The notes under the pieces are model-generated. The model was not told where the DNA came from. It searched no databases and saw only the letters and a list, made by a program, of their open reading frames with translations. The translations under genes were made by a program, and so were the position numbers. A stretch of DNA of 64,000 bases. Origin: Flavobacterium fluviatile. Its GTDB lineage: Bacteria; Bacteroidota; Bacteroidia; Flavobacteriales; Flavobacteriaceae. Shown here piece after piece: positions 16,956 through 29,938 of the stretch. The DNA is taken from NCBI RefSeq assembly GCF_010645065.1, contig NZ_JAADZW010000001.1:744001-808000 (forward strand), in the 5' to 3' direction. Positions within the stretch are counted from its first letter, which is position 1, and the number at the start of each line of letters is the position of its first letter.

Positions 16956-18379
16956 GTGTACAAGTAGCAAGCTGCACGTTGCAAGAACTGTTGAACACCA
17001 ATCAGCAAGTGATTCCCAACACAGGAATTGCAGGTCAACTCACAATTCCGGAATATCAGCGCCCTTACGTTTGGAGAGAAAAGCAAATTAACCGCTTATT
17101 GAATGACTTGATAGAATATCAAACCATTAAAGAGGATAATAAACCTATGTATTATTTGGGCAGTATTATTTTGCATCAAGATGGCAACCAACTCAAAATT
17201 ATCGACGGACAACAAAGGTTAACCACATCACTTCTGCTTCAAAAGATAGTGGATCCGCATAAAAAGTCTGGTATTAGTTACTGTTCAGAAAAAAGTATTC
17301 GTAACATCCAATATAATTTATCTTACCTCAAAAGCATTCAAAATAAAGATGTTTTTGATTTTAGAGATAGTTCTGTTTTTGAGGAAATTGATTTTAACAC
17401 TATCAATGTAACGTTGATTGTTACCGACACAGAAGATTTGGCTTACACTTTTTTTGAAACACAAAATACAGGTGGCGTCCGTTTAGATGGAAGTGATATT
17501 TTAAAAGCGCATCATCTCCGAGCTATTCCTGACAAAAAAAATATTAATTATCAAGCAAGAAGATGGGAAAGCATAGCCAGTAGTAAAGTTGAATATGTAG
17601 TACAACTTTTAACCAAAGTTCGGTTTTGGGATAATAGAAACTGGAAACGTTTTCCGTTTTATCGTGATAGCTCTGGAATCAAAAATGCCATTATCGACGA
17701 ATATACTTTACAGACTACTAATAATGATGATGTTTCATACTATTACAGCGCTGTAAAAAACGAAAGCGGAAGATTATTGCAAATGCATGAAAGTGCCTAT
17801 AAGCAACTTAAGCAACCCTTAGCAAATGGCAATAATACGCTAGATTATATTAATGATTACATCAGTCTGCAAAACCTCCTGTTTGGAAAGGTAAATGACC
17901 ACCGAATAGACGATGCTTTTTATGATTTTAGAGACAACGTGCTTCACGGCGAAAACGGGACTTTGTTTTTAAAAGAATTATTTGAAATCGCAATGATTGC
18001 CTATGTGAGCAGATTTGGGTTTTTCCAACTATTTGAAGCTTCTTTATGGCTATATAGAATGATTTATTCTATTCGTGTTTCTATGGGTAGAAATGTGAGA
18101 GAAGACAGCATCTTTAAATTTGTATACGACCAGCAGTTTATCGACAACATTCTAGAGGTTTATACCACCACAGAACTGTTTAACTACTTAAAAAGGTTTA
18201 GCTATACACTAAGTACAGACTATTTAGAAACGAACTCTGTAAAAGGTAAACACATAGAAACCTTAAAATCTTATTTCGACAAAGTTGAAAATGTAGAAGA
18301 ATACAAAAAGCATCCCAAATCATTTGATAAACACTTGATGATTGCTATTAACGATAAAATCAAAACGAATGCAAAGTAA
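16952..18379 (+). CDS. DUF262 (GmrS-like) protein, no HNH domain
   Basis: This 475-residue protein has the DUF262/ParB-like N-terminal domain: IPEYQRPYVWREKQ (about residues 32-45) and IIDGQQRLTTSLLLQ (about 82-96). These are the nucleotide-handling motifs of GmrS-type restriction proteins. TGGVRLDGSDILKAHHLR is the conserved helix that follows. The rest is helical and lacks the DUF1524 HNH motif, so it would need a partner nuclease. The next gene is such a protein and overlaps it by 11 bp. It overlaps the previous gene by 4 bp. A role in restricting modified foreign DNA is inferred from GmrSD, SspE and BrxU. Confidence 0.78.
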   Translation: MSVQVASCTLQELLNTNQQVIPNTGIAGQLTIPEYQRPYVWREKQINRLLNDLIEYQTIKEDNKPMYYLGSIILHQDGNQLKIIDGQQRLTTSLLLQKIVDPHKKSGISYCSEKSIRNIQYNLSYLKSIQNKDVFDFRDSSVFEEIDFNTINVTLIVTDTEDLAYTFFETQNTGGVRLDGSDILKAHHLRAIPDKKNINYQARRWESIASSKVEYVVQLLTKVRFWDNRNWKRFPFYRDSSGIKNAIIDEYTLQTTNNDDVSYYYSAVKNESGRLLQMHESAYKQLKQPLANGNNTLDYINDYISLQNLLFGKVNDHRIDDAFYDFRDNVLHGENGTLFLKELFEIAMIAYVSRFGFFQLFEASLWLYRMIYSIRVSMGRNVREDSIFKFVYDQQFIDNILEVYTTTELFNYLKRFSYTLSTDYLETNSVKGKHIETLKSYFDKVENVEEYKKHPKSFDKHLMIAINDKIKTNAK

Positions 18380-20309
18380 ATTTCAGACATCAATAGAAAG
18401 TTTAGCTACGCTGGATGGTTTTGATTTTTCCATTCCAACTTATCAGCGACCTTATGTTTGGGGTGATGAACAGTTAAAAAAATTACTGGATGATTTTTAT
18501 ACATCGTTCAAACAGTCCGATACATCCATTTATTATATGAGTACATTTCTTACTAAAGAAGAAAACCAGCATACGGAATTAATCGATGGTCAACAACGTT
18601 TTACCACACTTTGGCTAATTTCATTTGTGATAAGCCATCTTTGTCCGTCTTCTTCTATTTCAAAGTTCTTGAAAAAAGAAAATAATTTAAGACTTGGTTT
18701 TGAAATCAGAAAGGAGGTCAGTGAATTTTTAGAAGCCTTGCTAACAGATAGTTCAGTGGTTAATAAAGTTTATTCGGAAGATTACATCGTCAAATATCCT
18801 TACTTAAAAAATATAGCAAGGGCATTGGTTTTTATTAAAGGGTATTTGGAACAAAAACCCGATGAAGAAATAGAAGCTTTTGGTGACTTCATTTATCACA
18901 ATGTAAAACTGATCAAAAATACCACTGCAATAGGAACCGATCTTAATCAACTGTTTTCCACTATCAACAGTGCAGGTATTCAGTTAGAACAGACAGATAT
19001 CATCAAAGCTAATTTGCTGAATTTAATTGATGAAAAGGTACTCTTTAGTAGAATTTGGGAAACTTGTGAAGAGATGAATAATTTCTTTGAGAGAAATGCC
19101 AGAAGTTCTTTTCCAGCTTCCAATTGGAATTCGATTAATCTAAACAATTATATTGCATTTGATAAAAACCTTTTTAAATATGACAATAATTCAAAGGAAG
19201 AAGATAGAACAGTTTTATTTACAATTGACTCTCTCGTCATAAATTCTTTGGAACAATATAACCAACCTTCCAAAATTGTGGTTGATGAAAATAATAGGAA
19301 ATCTGAAGAAGTATTTTGTCGTTCTATCATCAGTTTTGGACAACTCTTACTACATACCTACAGAATTCATTTAAAAAGAGAAAATCTACCTGATTTTGAA
19401 GTGACTTTTCACGTGAACAAACTGATTACTGTCTTTAAAAAGATGGAAGAAAGGAACAATCCTGATGAAATAAAAAGATTTTTTCATTTATTATGGGACG
19501 TTAGATATGTTTTTGACAAGTACATTATTAAATGGATTTCGGATGTAGACACAAAGTCGGAGTCATTAGAACTAATGAATTTTAATAGAAACCTGGATAG
19601 CTATTACAGTAGAAGTAAATATGAAAAGTCGGCAAGTTTGATGTTGCAAAGTGTGCTGTATTATACTGGAGATTATCTCCGTCAATATTGGCTTACGTCG
19701 TATTTAAACTATTTGATTGAAAAACACCAGAATTTAAATGCCAATAGTAAAGAACATTTACAGTACTTGGAACTCCTTGATAATATTTTTTCAACCACAG
19801 AAAATGTAAAAGATAAAGAATTGTCCTGGAAGTTGATGTCTGAAAATTATTATGAATTGGGACATATTGATATTAAAGTATATCTTGAACAAAGTTTGGG
19901 TACAAAATTTAAGCATTATTGGTTTCAAAAATTAGAGTACATTCTCTGGAAAAACTGGGAGTTTGAGAAAACAAAAGAGTTTGAAAGTTTTAGAGTAATG
20001 TCGCGAAACTCTGTGGAGCACATTTACCCACAAAATCCAGAAGAAGGAAGTAAGACACCAAAATTGGAAGATAAAAATATTTTAGATTCTTTTGGTAATT
20101 TGGTTTTATTAAGTGTTGCGCAAAACTCAGAGTATAGCAGAAAATCTTTTACAGAGAAAAAAGGAATGTTTTTTAATAAAGGTGGAGCATACGACACATT
20201 AAAATCTTATTATATCTTTAACAATGATAACTGGAATGCAACTAGAATAGAAGAACATAAAAATAAAATGATTGAGAAAATCATAAAGCATTATGAAAAG
20301 TCAAACTAA
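18369..20309 (+). CDS. DUF262-DUF1524 (GmrSD-like) restriction protein with HNH nuclease domain
   Basis: This 647-residue protein starts with the DUF262 motifs IPTYQRPYVWGDEQ (about 22-35) and LIDGQQRFTTLWL (about 71-83). A helical middle follows, then a C-terminal DUF1524 nuclease with the SVEHIYPQNP His-x-x-Pro motif (about residue 550) and FGNLVLLSVAQNSEYS, the HNH Asn segment. In GmrSD, DUF262 binds and hydrolyses nucleotide and DUF1524 cuts glucosylated-hydroxymethylcytosine phage DNA; SspE uses the same pair in phosphorothioate-based defence. The substrate here is unknown. The ATG at 18369 was chosen over the longer frame because it overlaps the upstream stop by 11 bp and gives the usual short lead. 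It overlaps hsdR by 17 bp. Confidence 0.82.
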   Translation: MQSKFQTSIESLATLDGFDFSIPTYQRPYVWGDEQLKKLLDDFYTSFKQSDTSIYYMSTFLTKEENQHTELIDGQQRFTTLWLISFVISHLCPSSSISKFLKKENNLRLGFEIRKEVSEFLEALLTDSSVVNKVYSEDYIVKYPYLKNIARALVFIKGYLEQKPDEEIEAFGDFIYHNVKLIKNTTAIGTDLNQLFSTINSAGIQLEQTDIIKANLLNLIDEKVLFSRIWETCEEMNNFFERNARSSFPASNWNSINLNNYIAFDKNLFKYDNNSKEEDRTVLFTIDSLVINSLEQYNQPSKIVVDENNRKSEEVFCRSIISFGQLLLHTYRIHLKRENLPDFEVTFHVNKLITVFKKMEERNNPDEIKRFFHLLWDVRYVFDKYIIKWISDVDTKSESLELMNFNRNLDSYYSRSKYEKSASLMLQSVLYYTGDYLRQYWLTSYLNYLIEKHQNLNANSKEHLQYLELLDNIFSTTENVKDKELSWKLMSENYYELGHIDIKVYLEQSLGTKFKHYWFQKLEYILWKNWEFEKTKEFESFRVMSRNSVEHIYPQNPEEGSKTPKLEDKNILDSFGNLVLLSVAQNSEYSRKSFTEKKGMFFNKGGAYDTLKSYYIFNNDNWNATRIEEHKNKMIEKIIKHYEKSN

Positions 20310-23300
20310 CGAACTCGCTCTCGAAACCGCCATAGAAAAAGCACTCTGTGGCATTTCAACCGAAGATATTAAAAACACAGTTGCCGAGCCCATGGAAGTT
20401 TACGGTAGTAACGGTTATCAAATAGGCTATCCAGCAGATTTCAATCCCAAATATGCTTTGGATGAAGCACGTTTTTGGAATTTTTTGGAAAGTACGCAAA
20501 AAGATGAACTTGAAAAACTAAAACGCCAAAGCGACTGGAAAATAAAAATCCTCGGTCGCTATGATAAGTTGGTAAAGAAATATGGTATTCTCAGATTGTT
20601 GCGTAAAGGTTTAGCGGTAGATGATGCTCATTTTACGTTGTTTTATGTAGCGCCACTGCAAAACAGTAGTCAGGCGATTAAAGATAATTTTGAGCAAAAC
20701 CAATTCAGTGTAACCAGACAATTGCGGTATTCCGCATCTAATCCTTTAGAGGAAATTGATATGGTGATTTTCATCAACGGTATTCCGATTTCCACCATCG
20801 AGCTAAAAAATCATTGGACAGGACAGAATGCGAAAGTTCACGGTATTAATCAGTATAAATTTAAAAGAGATTCAACACAACCGCTGTTAAACTTTGGAAG
20901 ATGTATTGTTCATTTTGCTGTAGATACTGATGAAATTTATATGACCACCAAACTGGATGGCGCCAAGACTTTCTTTTTGCCTTTCAATCTCGGAGATAAT
21001 TATGGTAAAGGCAATCCGCCCAATGCGTTTGGTCATAAGACCGCTTATTTCTGGCAGGATATTTTGAAGCGGGAAAGTATTGCCAATATCATTCAGCATT
21101 TTGTACGTTTTGATGGAGGAGAAAATGATGCTTTGAGCAAGAAGACTTTGTTTTTTCCTCGTTATCATCAGTTGGATGTGGTGCGGAGGTTGCTGAAAGA
21201 TACTGCACAAAACGGAGCAGGAAAAACCTATCTCATTCAGCACAGTGCGGGTTCGGGTAAATCCAATTCAATTACCTGGCTAGCTTACCAATTAATAGAA
21301 GCTTATCCCGAAAATGAAGTAGTGGCAGGAAATAAACTGGTGAACCAGCCTTTATTTGATTCAGTAATTGTCGTAACCGACCGTAGATTACTGGATAAAC
21401 AATTGCGAGATAATATTAAAGAGTTTTCTGAAGTTAAAAACATTGTAGCTCCAGCGTATAAGTCTTCTGATTTAAAATCGGCTTTAGAAAATGGGAAAAG
21501 AATTATCATTACTACTATTCAGAAATTCCCTTTTATCATTGATGGTATTGCCGATATGAGTAATAAGCAATTTGCAGTAATTATTGACGAAGCTCACAGT
21601 TCCCAATCTGGAACATCAGCTGATAAACTTAATGAAGCCATAGGGAACAAAGGTGACGAGGCGGACAGCGAAGATTATCAGGATATGATGCTTCAAGCAA
21701 TGCACGCAAGAAAAATGACCAAGAATGCTTCTTACTTTGCTTTTACGGCGACACCTAAAAACGCAACATTAGAGAAGTTTGGAGTGAAGCAGGAAGATGG
21801 TTCTTTTAAACCTTTTCATCTGTACTCTATGAAACAGGCGATAGAGGAAGGGTTTATTCTGGATGTTTTGGCTAACTATACGACTTACAAAAGTTATTAT
21901 GAACTGGAAAAATCGATAGAAGACAATCCGTTGTTTGATACTTCTAAAGCTCAGAAAAAGCTGAAAGCGTATGTAGAGAAGCATAAACAAACTATCGGTA
22001 CAAAAGCAGAGATTATGCTTGATCATTTTACCAGTGCAGTAGTCAATCAGAAAAAACTGAATGGCAAAGCCAAAGCAATGGTAGTGACACAAAGTATCGA
22101 ATCTGCCATCCGCTATTATCAGGCTTTGAATGAGTTGTTGAATAAAAGAGGAAATCCTTTTAAAATTTTGATTGCCTTTTCGGGTGAAAAAGAAATCGGT
22201 GGCATTAAATACACCGAAGCGCAAATGAATGGTTTTTCTGAAAGTGAAACCAAAGATAAATTTGACGAAGACGAATACAGAATGCTTGTAGTGGCGAACA
22301 AATACTTGACAGGATTTGACCAGCCAAAACTTTCGGCAATGTATGTAGATAAAAAATTGCAAGGTGTACTGGCAGTACAAACTTTGTCACGACTAAATCG
22401 CTCTGCTAATAAACTGAATAAAAAAACTGAAGATTTGTTCGTGTTAGATTTCTTTAATACTATAGAAGATATTCAAAAATCTTTTGATCCATTTTATACA
22501 GCAACCAGCCTGAGTGGTGCAACGGATATTAATGTACTACACGAGTTGAAAGACAGTCTGGACGATTCTGGAATTTATGAACAGTCGGAAGTTGATGATT
22601 TTAATGAAAAATACTTTAAAGGTACAGATGCACAATTGTTAAGTCCGATTATAGATGAAGCCGCCAAAAGATTTGCCGACGAGCTGGATTTGGATGATAA
22701 ACAAAAAGCAGATTATAAAATCAAGGCAAAGCAGTTTGTAAAGATTTATGGACAGGTTGCTGCAATCTTACCTTATGAAATATTGGCTTGGGAAAAACTT
22801 TTTTGGTTTTTGAAATTTTTAATTCCTAAAATGATAGTTAAAGATGCGCAAGCTGATTTATTGGATGAATTGCTGGAATCCGTTGACCTTTCGACCTATG
22901 GTTTAGAGAGAACAAAATTAAATGTTTCTATCCCTCTAGATGATGAGGAAACAGAGTTAAGCCCTCAAAACCCTAATGCCAGAGGTGCACATGGGGAAGA
23001 AGAAAAAGATGAATTAGAAGCTATCATTAATGGATTTAATGAGAGATGGTTTCAGGGCTGGGAAGCTACACCGGAAGATCAAAGGATAAAGTTTATTTCG
23101 GTAATAAAATCTGTACAAGCACATCCGGATTTTGAGAGCAAGTATGCGCAAAATCATGATGAACAAAACCGGGAACTGGCACTCAAGAAAATGTTGGATG
23201 ATGAAATGTCCAGAAGAAGAAAAGTAGAATTAGAGCTGTATAAGCTATATGCACAAGATTCATCATTTTACCAAGCTTTTTTTAATACCATAAAGCAAGG

Positions 23301-23313
23301 GGTTAATCTTTAG
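20293..23313 (+). CDS. hsdR: Type I restriction-modification nuclease/translocase subunit
   Basis: This 1006-residue protein has the HsdR order of domains. The N-terminal PD-(D/E)XK nuclease has Asp in EEIDMVIFING (about 157) and Glu-Leu-Lys in STIELKNH (about 172). A superfamily 2 translocase follows with Walker A HSAGSGKSNS (about 318), IIDEAHSSQSG (about 430), FTATP and the late motif LVVANKYLTGFDQP with QTLSRLNR. A helical C-terminus would contact HsdM/HsdS. It pumps DNA and cuts at a distance from unmodified targets. It is separated from hsdMS by three genes but overlaps the last of them by 17 bp, so the whole block appears to be one transcript. Confidence 0.92.
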   Translation: MKSQTNELALETAIEKALCGISTEDIKNTVAEPMEVYGSNGYQIGYPADFNPKYALDEARFWNFLESTQKDELEKLKRQSDWKIKILGRYDKLVKKYGILRLLRKGLAVDDAHFTLFYVAPLQNSSQAIKDNFEQNQFSVTRQLRYSASNPLEEIDMVIFINGIPISTIELKNHWTGQNAKVHGINQYKFKRDSTQPLLNFGRCIVHFAVDTDEIYMTTKLDGAKTFFLPFNLGDNYGKGNPPNAFGHKTAYFWQDILKRESIANIIQHFVRFDGGENDALSKKTLFFPRYHQLDVVRRLLKDTAQNGAGKTYLIQHSAGSGKSNSITWLAYQLIEAYPENEVVAGNKLVNQPLFDSVIVVTDRRLLDKQLRDNIKEFSEVKNIVAPAYKSSDLKSALENGKRIIITTIQKFPFIIDGIADMSNKQFAVIIDEAHSSQSGTSADKLNEAIGNKGDEADSEDYQDMMLQAMHARKMTKNASYFAFTATPKNATLEKFGVKQEDGSFKPFHLYSMKQAIEEGFILDVLANYTTYKSYYELEKSIEDNPLFDTSKAQKKLKAYVEKHKQTIGTKAEIMLDHFTSAVVNQKKLNGKAKAMVVTQSIESAIRYYQALNELLNKRGNPFKILIAFSGEKEIGGIKYTEAQMNGFSESETKDKFDEDEYRMLVVANKYLTGFDQPKLSAMYVDKKLQGVLAVQTLSRLNRSANKLNKKTEDLFVLDFFNTIEDIQKSFDPFYTATSLSGATDINVLHELKDSLDDSGIYEQSEVDDFNEKYFKGTDAQLLSPIIDEAAKRFADELDLDDKQKADYKIKAKQFVKIYGQVAAILPYEILAWEKLFWFLKFLIPKMIVKDAQADLLDELLESVDLSTYGLERTKLNVSIPLDDEETELSPQNPNARGAHGEEEKDELEAIINGFNERWFQGWEATPEDQRIKFISVIKSVQAHPDFESKYAQNHDEQNRELALKKMLDDEMSRRRKVELELYKLYAQDSSFYQAFFNTIKQGVNL

Positions 23314-23530
23314 CAGAAAAAAAACACTCCTGTAATCGGTAAAATTAAAATATTGAAATCTTAAAAAAAAAATACAAATCATTGATTAACATCTAAATAA
23401 GTTTTTTTTCTTATTCATTTTGTAGTCATGTAGTTACGTTGTCGGTAAATTTTGCAATCTGTATAAGTACGTATGTTTGTTGAGTCATAAAAATTAGAAA
23501 GGAGAAATAACCGGAAAATTAGTAACGATC

Positions 23531-23565
23531 AAAAAAAGGGAACCAGAAAAAAATCTGGTTCCTTC
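23531..23565 (-). terminator. Terminator between katG and hsdR
   Basis: GGAACCAGA (23539-23547) pairs with TCTGGTTCC (23554-23562). Read on the minus strand a run of seven T follows, fitting the katG end; the T-rich other side may also serve the plus-strand restriction operon. Confidence 0.8.
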
Positions 23566-23588
23566 TTTTAACGGAATATAAATACGGA

Positions 23589-26423
<2,835 letters not shown>

Positions 26424-27479
26424 ATGAGCGATATAGCACACAGATTTCCTGAAAATCCAATATTGATGCCTAAAGATCTAAAGTCCAGCACTCCTGACCT
26501 GCAAATTATCAGTCTATTAAATCCGGGTGTTTTTGTCTTTGAAAACAAAACCTGGCTTTTAGTGCGGGTAGCTGAGAGCATTGCGCAAAAGGAAGGTGTT
26601 ATATTTTTTCCTGTCATTAATGAACTCGGAAAAGTAGAAATTATTGAAATCCCCTTAAATGATCCTGATCTTGTAGCTACGGATGCGCGAATTGTGCAAT
26701 ATAAAGGTCTTGATTATTTAACTACGCTTTCACATTTACGTATTCTGTGCAGTGACGATGCAATACATTTTTATGAACCTGAAGGTAATAGTTCTTTATT
26801 TGGTTCTGGTACGCTGGAACAATTTGGTATAGAAGATGCGCGGGTCAGCAAGTTAGAAAACACTTATTATATCACCTATACTGCGGTTTCTGCTAATGGT
26901 GTTGGCGTTGGGTTACGTACTACCACGGACTGGAAAAATTTTGCACCAAAAGGCATGATATTTCCTCCGCACAATAAAGACTGTGCGATTTTTGAAGAAA
27001 AAATAAATGGCAAGTTCTACGCTCTTCATCGTCCATCAAGTCCGCAGATTGGAGGCAATTTTATTTGGTTAGCCGAATCTCTTGACGGTGTACATTGGGG
27101 AAATCACCAATTTCTTGTTGGAACCAGAAAAGGACATTGGGACAGTGGCAGGGTCGGTGCCGGTGCAGCACCTATTAAAACAGCTAAAGGATGGCTGGAA
27201 ATTTACCACGGCGCTAATGCTGAACACCAATATTGTCTTGGTGCGTTTCTAATGGATTTAAATGATCCTTCAAAAGTAATTGCGCGTACCTTAGAACCGA
27301 TTATGATGCCTCAGGAAAATTATGAATTGAGTGGTTTTTTTGGGTATGTGGTCTTTACTAACGGGCATGTCGTAGAAGGAGACAAACTTACTATTTATTA
27401 TGGAGCAGCAGATGAATTTGTCTGCGGTGCCTATTTTTCGATTGCAGAAATTTTGTCTTACCTAATTTATGAACCCTGA
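26424..27479 (+). CDS. GH130 family mannoside phosphorylase or mannosidase
   Basis: This 351-residue protein folds as a five-bladed propeller by its repeat pattern: LLNPGVFVFENKTWLLVRVAE, FGIEDARVSKLENTYYITYTA, HRPSSP, then GAAPIKTAKGWLEIYHGA and KLTIYYGAAD. GH130 enzymes act on beta-1,2- or beta-1,4-mannosides, mostly by phosphorolysis with a single Asp proton donor. Some subfamilies are hydrolases, and I cannot place it in a subfamily by eye. There is no signal peptide, so it is cytoplasmic. The ATG at 26424 is preferred over an upstream TTG nine codons earlier. It stands alone and is not part of a visible utilisation locus. Confidence 0.85.
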   Translation: MSDIAHRFPENPILMPKDLKSSTPDLQIISLLNPGVFVFENKTWLLVRVAESIAQKEGVIFFPVINELGKVEIIEIPLNDPDLVATDARIVQYKGLDYLTTLSHLRILCSDDAIHFYEPEGNSSLFGSGTLEQFGIEDARVSKLENTYYITYTAVSANGVGVGLRTTTDWKNFAPKGMIFPPHNKDCAIFEEKINGKFYALHRPSSPQIGGNFIWLAESLDGVHWGNHQFLVGTRKGHWDSGRVGAGAAPIKTAKGWLEIYHGANAEHQYCLGAFLMDLNDPSKVIARTLEPIMMPQENYELSGFFGYVVFTNGHVVEGDKLTIYYGAADEFVCGAYFSIAEILSYLIYEP

Positions 27480-27509
27480 TTTTAGTATTCTTTTACTCAC
27501 TGATAACAA

Positions 27510-28020
27510 TTAGAACTTAAACGTCAGACTTCCCAAAACAGTTGTAGGTGCCTGAGGTGCTCCCCATGTACTCCAATATCTTTCATTAGTTAAATTGTCT
27601 ATCTTAAGACCAACTCTCCATGTTGGCTGCTTGTAAAACACTATCGCACCATAAATAGTATAAGATGGAATATAAAAGGTATTAGCAGTCGTCAAATAAC
27701 TTTCATCTACATAATTTGCACCAAATCCTGCACCTAAACCTTTTAACTTATTTTGAAGTTTATAAGATGCCCAAAAATTCACTACGTGTTCAGGAGCATC
27801 TTGCGCTTTATTTCCTTCTATAGCTTTATTAGCACCACTTGTTTTTTCGATGCGGTTATCATTATAGGCATAACCTGCTGTAATATCTAATCCAGGAATT
27901 GGATTTGCTAAAAATTCAAATTCAACTACCCTACCAAAATACTTGCTCTTATTGTTTGTCTTTTTGCTGTAACCTTACCGGTTACAGGACTATTAATCTG
28001 GCTGGGTAAGAAGAAAAAAT
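27510..28020 (-). pseudogene. Remnant of a TonB-dependent siderophore-type receptor
   Basis: Only the last beta-strands survive. NPIPGLDITAGYAYNDNRI, APEHVVNFWASYKLQ, GLGAGFGANYVDESYL, WRVGLKIDNLTNERYWSTWG and the C-terminal Phe-Lys-Phe are typical of ferric-siderophore receptors of the FhuA/FhuE kind. Upstream of about 27960 the homologous-looking coding continues only in another frame (LPSQINSPVTGKVTAKRQT), so there is a frameshift. An in-frame stop lies just upstream, and the remaining 500 or more residues, with plug and TonB box, are missing. The longest open piece from an ATG is 90 codons and should not be read as a functional gene. Confidence 0.75.
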
Positions 28021-28203
28021 GAAAAAAAATAAATATTACTCATTTAGTAATTTTCATGTCAGACAGAACTTCGGATAAGTCGGGGGTTCTTATTTTTTTA
28101 TATTCTCCGTTTTCTTTAAAATAGTAAGTCTGTCTAATATAAATTATATCTTAGCTATGACTTTAAAGCTATTAAACCGGCCAACAATTTAAAGACAAAA
28201 CAG

Positions 28204-29733
28204 ATGAGTAAAAAAACTACAATTTTAATAGGTTTCATCATTTTAAAATTTGTTTTACAATATGCCCTGTATAATCCTGAATATGATTTACAGCGTGATG
28301 AATATTTACATTTAGATCAGGCAAATCATTTAGCCTGGGGATATTTATCTGTGCCTCCGGTAACCTCCTGGTTTTCTTATTTCATTCTATTGCTTGGAAA
28401 TTCTGTTTTCTGGGTCAAGTTCTTCCCTGCTCTATTTGGTGCTTTAACATTGGTAATCGTATGGAAGACCATTGAAATTCTCAAAGGAAACTTATCTGCC
28501 TTAATCTTAGGATCAGTTTGTGTTTTGTTTTCATGCCTGCTGCGAATCAATATGCTTTACCAGCCTAATTCCTTGGATATTTTATGCTGGACAGCTTTTT
28601 ATTGTGCAATAATTCAATATATCAAAAGCGAAAAAACAAAATGGTTCTATATAGCGGCCATCGTTTTTGCCTTTGGTTTTTTAAACAAATACAACATCCT
28701 GTTTTTGCTTATTGGTCTGTTGCCTGCCGTTTTACTTTCCAGGCAAAGAAAAATGCTGGCTAAAAGGGAACTTTATTTAGCTATAATTTTAGGATTCATT
28801 TTGATTGTACCAAATCTTTTATGGCAATACAACAATCAATTTCCTGTAATACATCATATGAAACAACTGGCAGAAACACAATTAGTGAATGTAGATCGCA
28901 TTAGCTTTCTAAAAGAACAACTACTGTTTTTTATTGGTTCTTTTTTCGTGATAATTGTCGCTTTATATGCCTTATTATTTTACAAACCATTTGAGAAATA
29001 CAGATTTTTCTTTGCTTCAATATTTTTTACACTTATTGTTTTTTTATACTTTAAGGCAAAAGGGTATTATGCGATTGGTCTATACCCCATTTATATTGCT
29101 TTTGGTTCAGTTTTCTTAGCTGAAATTTTAAAAAAAGGCTGGAAACGTTTTCTAATGCCAGTATTCACCATCATTCCGATATTGTTTTTTATTCCGATAT
29201 ACGATCTTGCCTTTCCAAATAAAAGTCCTGAAAATATTGCCAGCCATCCCGAAAAATATAAAAAACTCGGACTGCTTCGCTGGGAAGACGGAAAAGATCA
29301 TGAACTGCCACAGGATTTTGCCGATATGCTGGGCTGGAAAGAACTTGCCCCTAAAATAGATTCCGTTTATGCTTTATTACCCAATTCTGAAAAAACACTT
29401 ATTCTTTGTGATAATTACGGACAGGCCGGAGCCATTAATTATTATACCAAAAAAGGAATCAAGGCGGTTTCATTCAATGCAGATTATGTAAATTGGTTTG
29501 ATCTCGATGTCCCATACAAAAACCTTATCAGAGTAAAGGAATATCAAAAAAACAGTACTGAATTGAATGAAACCGGTCCCTACTTTAAGTCTTCAGCTAT
29601 TGGCGGTGAAATAACCAATAAGTTTGCGAGGGAATACAAAACCGTAATTTTTGTTTTTACGGAAGCAAAAATCAACATTAATAAAAGGATCGAAAACGAA
29701 ATTAAAGAAGCAAAAGACTTCAGTAAAAGTTAA
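28204..29733 (+). CDS. GT39/ArnT-like membrane glycosyltransferase
   Basis: This 509-residue protein has about ten hydrophobic helices in the first 350 residues and a soluble C-terminal domain of about 150 residues. The first extracytoplasmic loop has DLQRDEYLHLDQANHLAWGY (Asp32-Glu33), the acidic pair of PMT/ArnT-type enzymes that use polyprenyl-phosphate sugars. The fold and motif place it in the dolichyl-phosphate-mannose/ArnT superfamily, acting at the outer face of the inner membrane on lipid, glycan or protein acceptors. Donor and acceptor are unknown. No neighbour suggests a pathway. Confidence 0.8.
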   Translation: MSKKTTILIGFIILKFVLQYALYNPEYDLQRDEYLHLDQANHLAWGYLSVPPVTSWFSYFILLLGNSVFWVKFFPALFGALTLVIVWKTIEILKGNLSALILGSVCVLFSCLLRINMLYQPNSLDILCWTAFYCAIIQYIKSEKTKWFYIAAIVFAFGFLNKYNILFLLIGLLPAVLLSRQRKMLAKRELYLAIILGFILIVPNLLWQYNNQFPVIHHMKQLAETQLVNVDRISFLKEQLLFFIGSFFVIIVALYALLFYKPFEKYRFFFASIFFTLIVFLYFKAKGYYAIGLYPIYIAFGSVFLAEILKKGWKRFLMPVFTIIPILFFIPIYDLAFPNKSPENIASHPEKYKKLGLLRWEDGKDHELPQDFADMLGWKELAPKIDSVYALLPNSEKTLILCDNYGQAGAINYYTKKGIKAVSFNADYVNWFDLDVPYKNLIRVKEYQKNSTELNETGPYFKSSAIGGEITNKFAREYKTVIFVFTEAKININKRIENEIKEAKDFSKS

Positions 29734-29938
29734 TCTTCAAGTTTTTTGAATATTAAAAAATAACTGAAATAAACACCATAGAAAACCAAATGTGATGCCG
29801 ATTTATAAGATGTTATTTTTTTATACTTTTAGAATTTTCGGCAGATGATTTATAAACATCAATTTTAGTTTCCTTAAACAGCTATATGTTAACAGGTTAT
29901 TAAACTTTATAACTTTTACTAAATTTTTCAGGATTTTC

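Noticed and set aside
27510..27782. A 90-residue complete protein
   Set aside because: The sequence is only the C-terminal barrel strands of a TonB receptor and the frame continues upstream of the apparent ATG.
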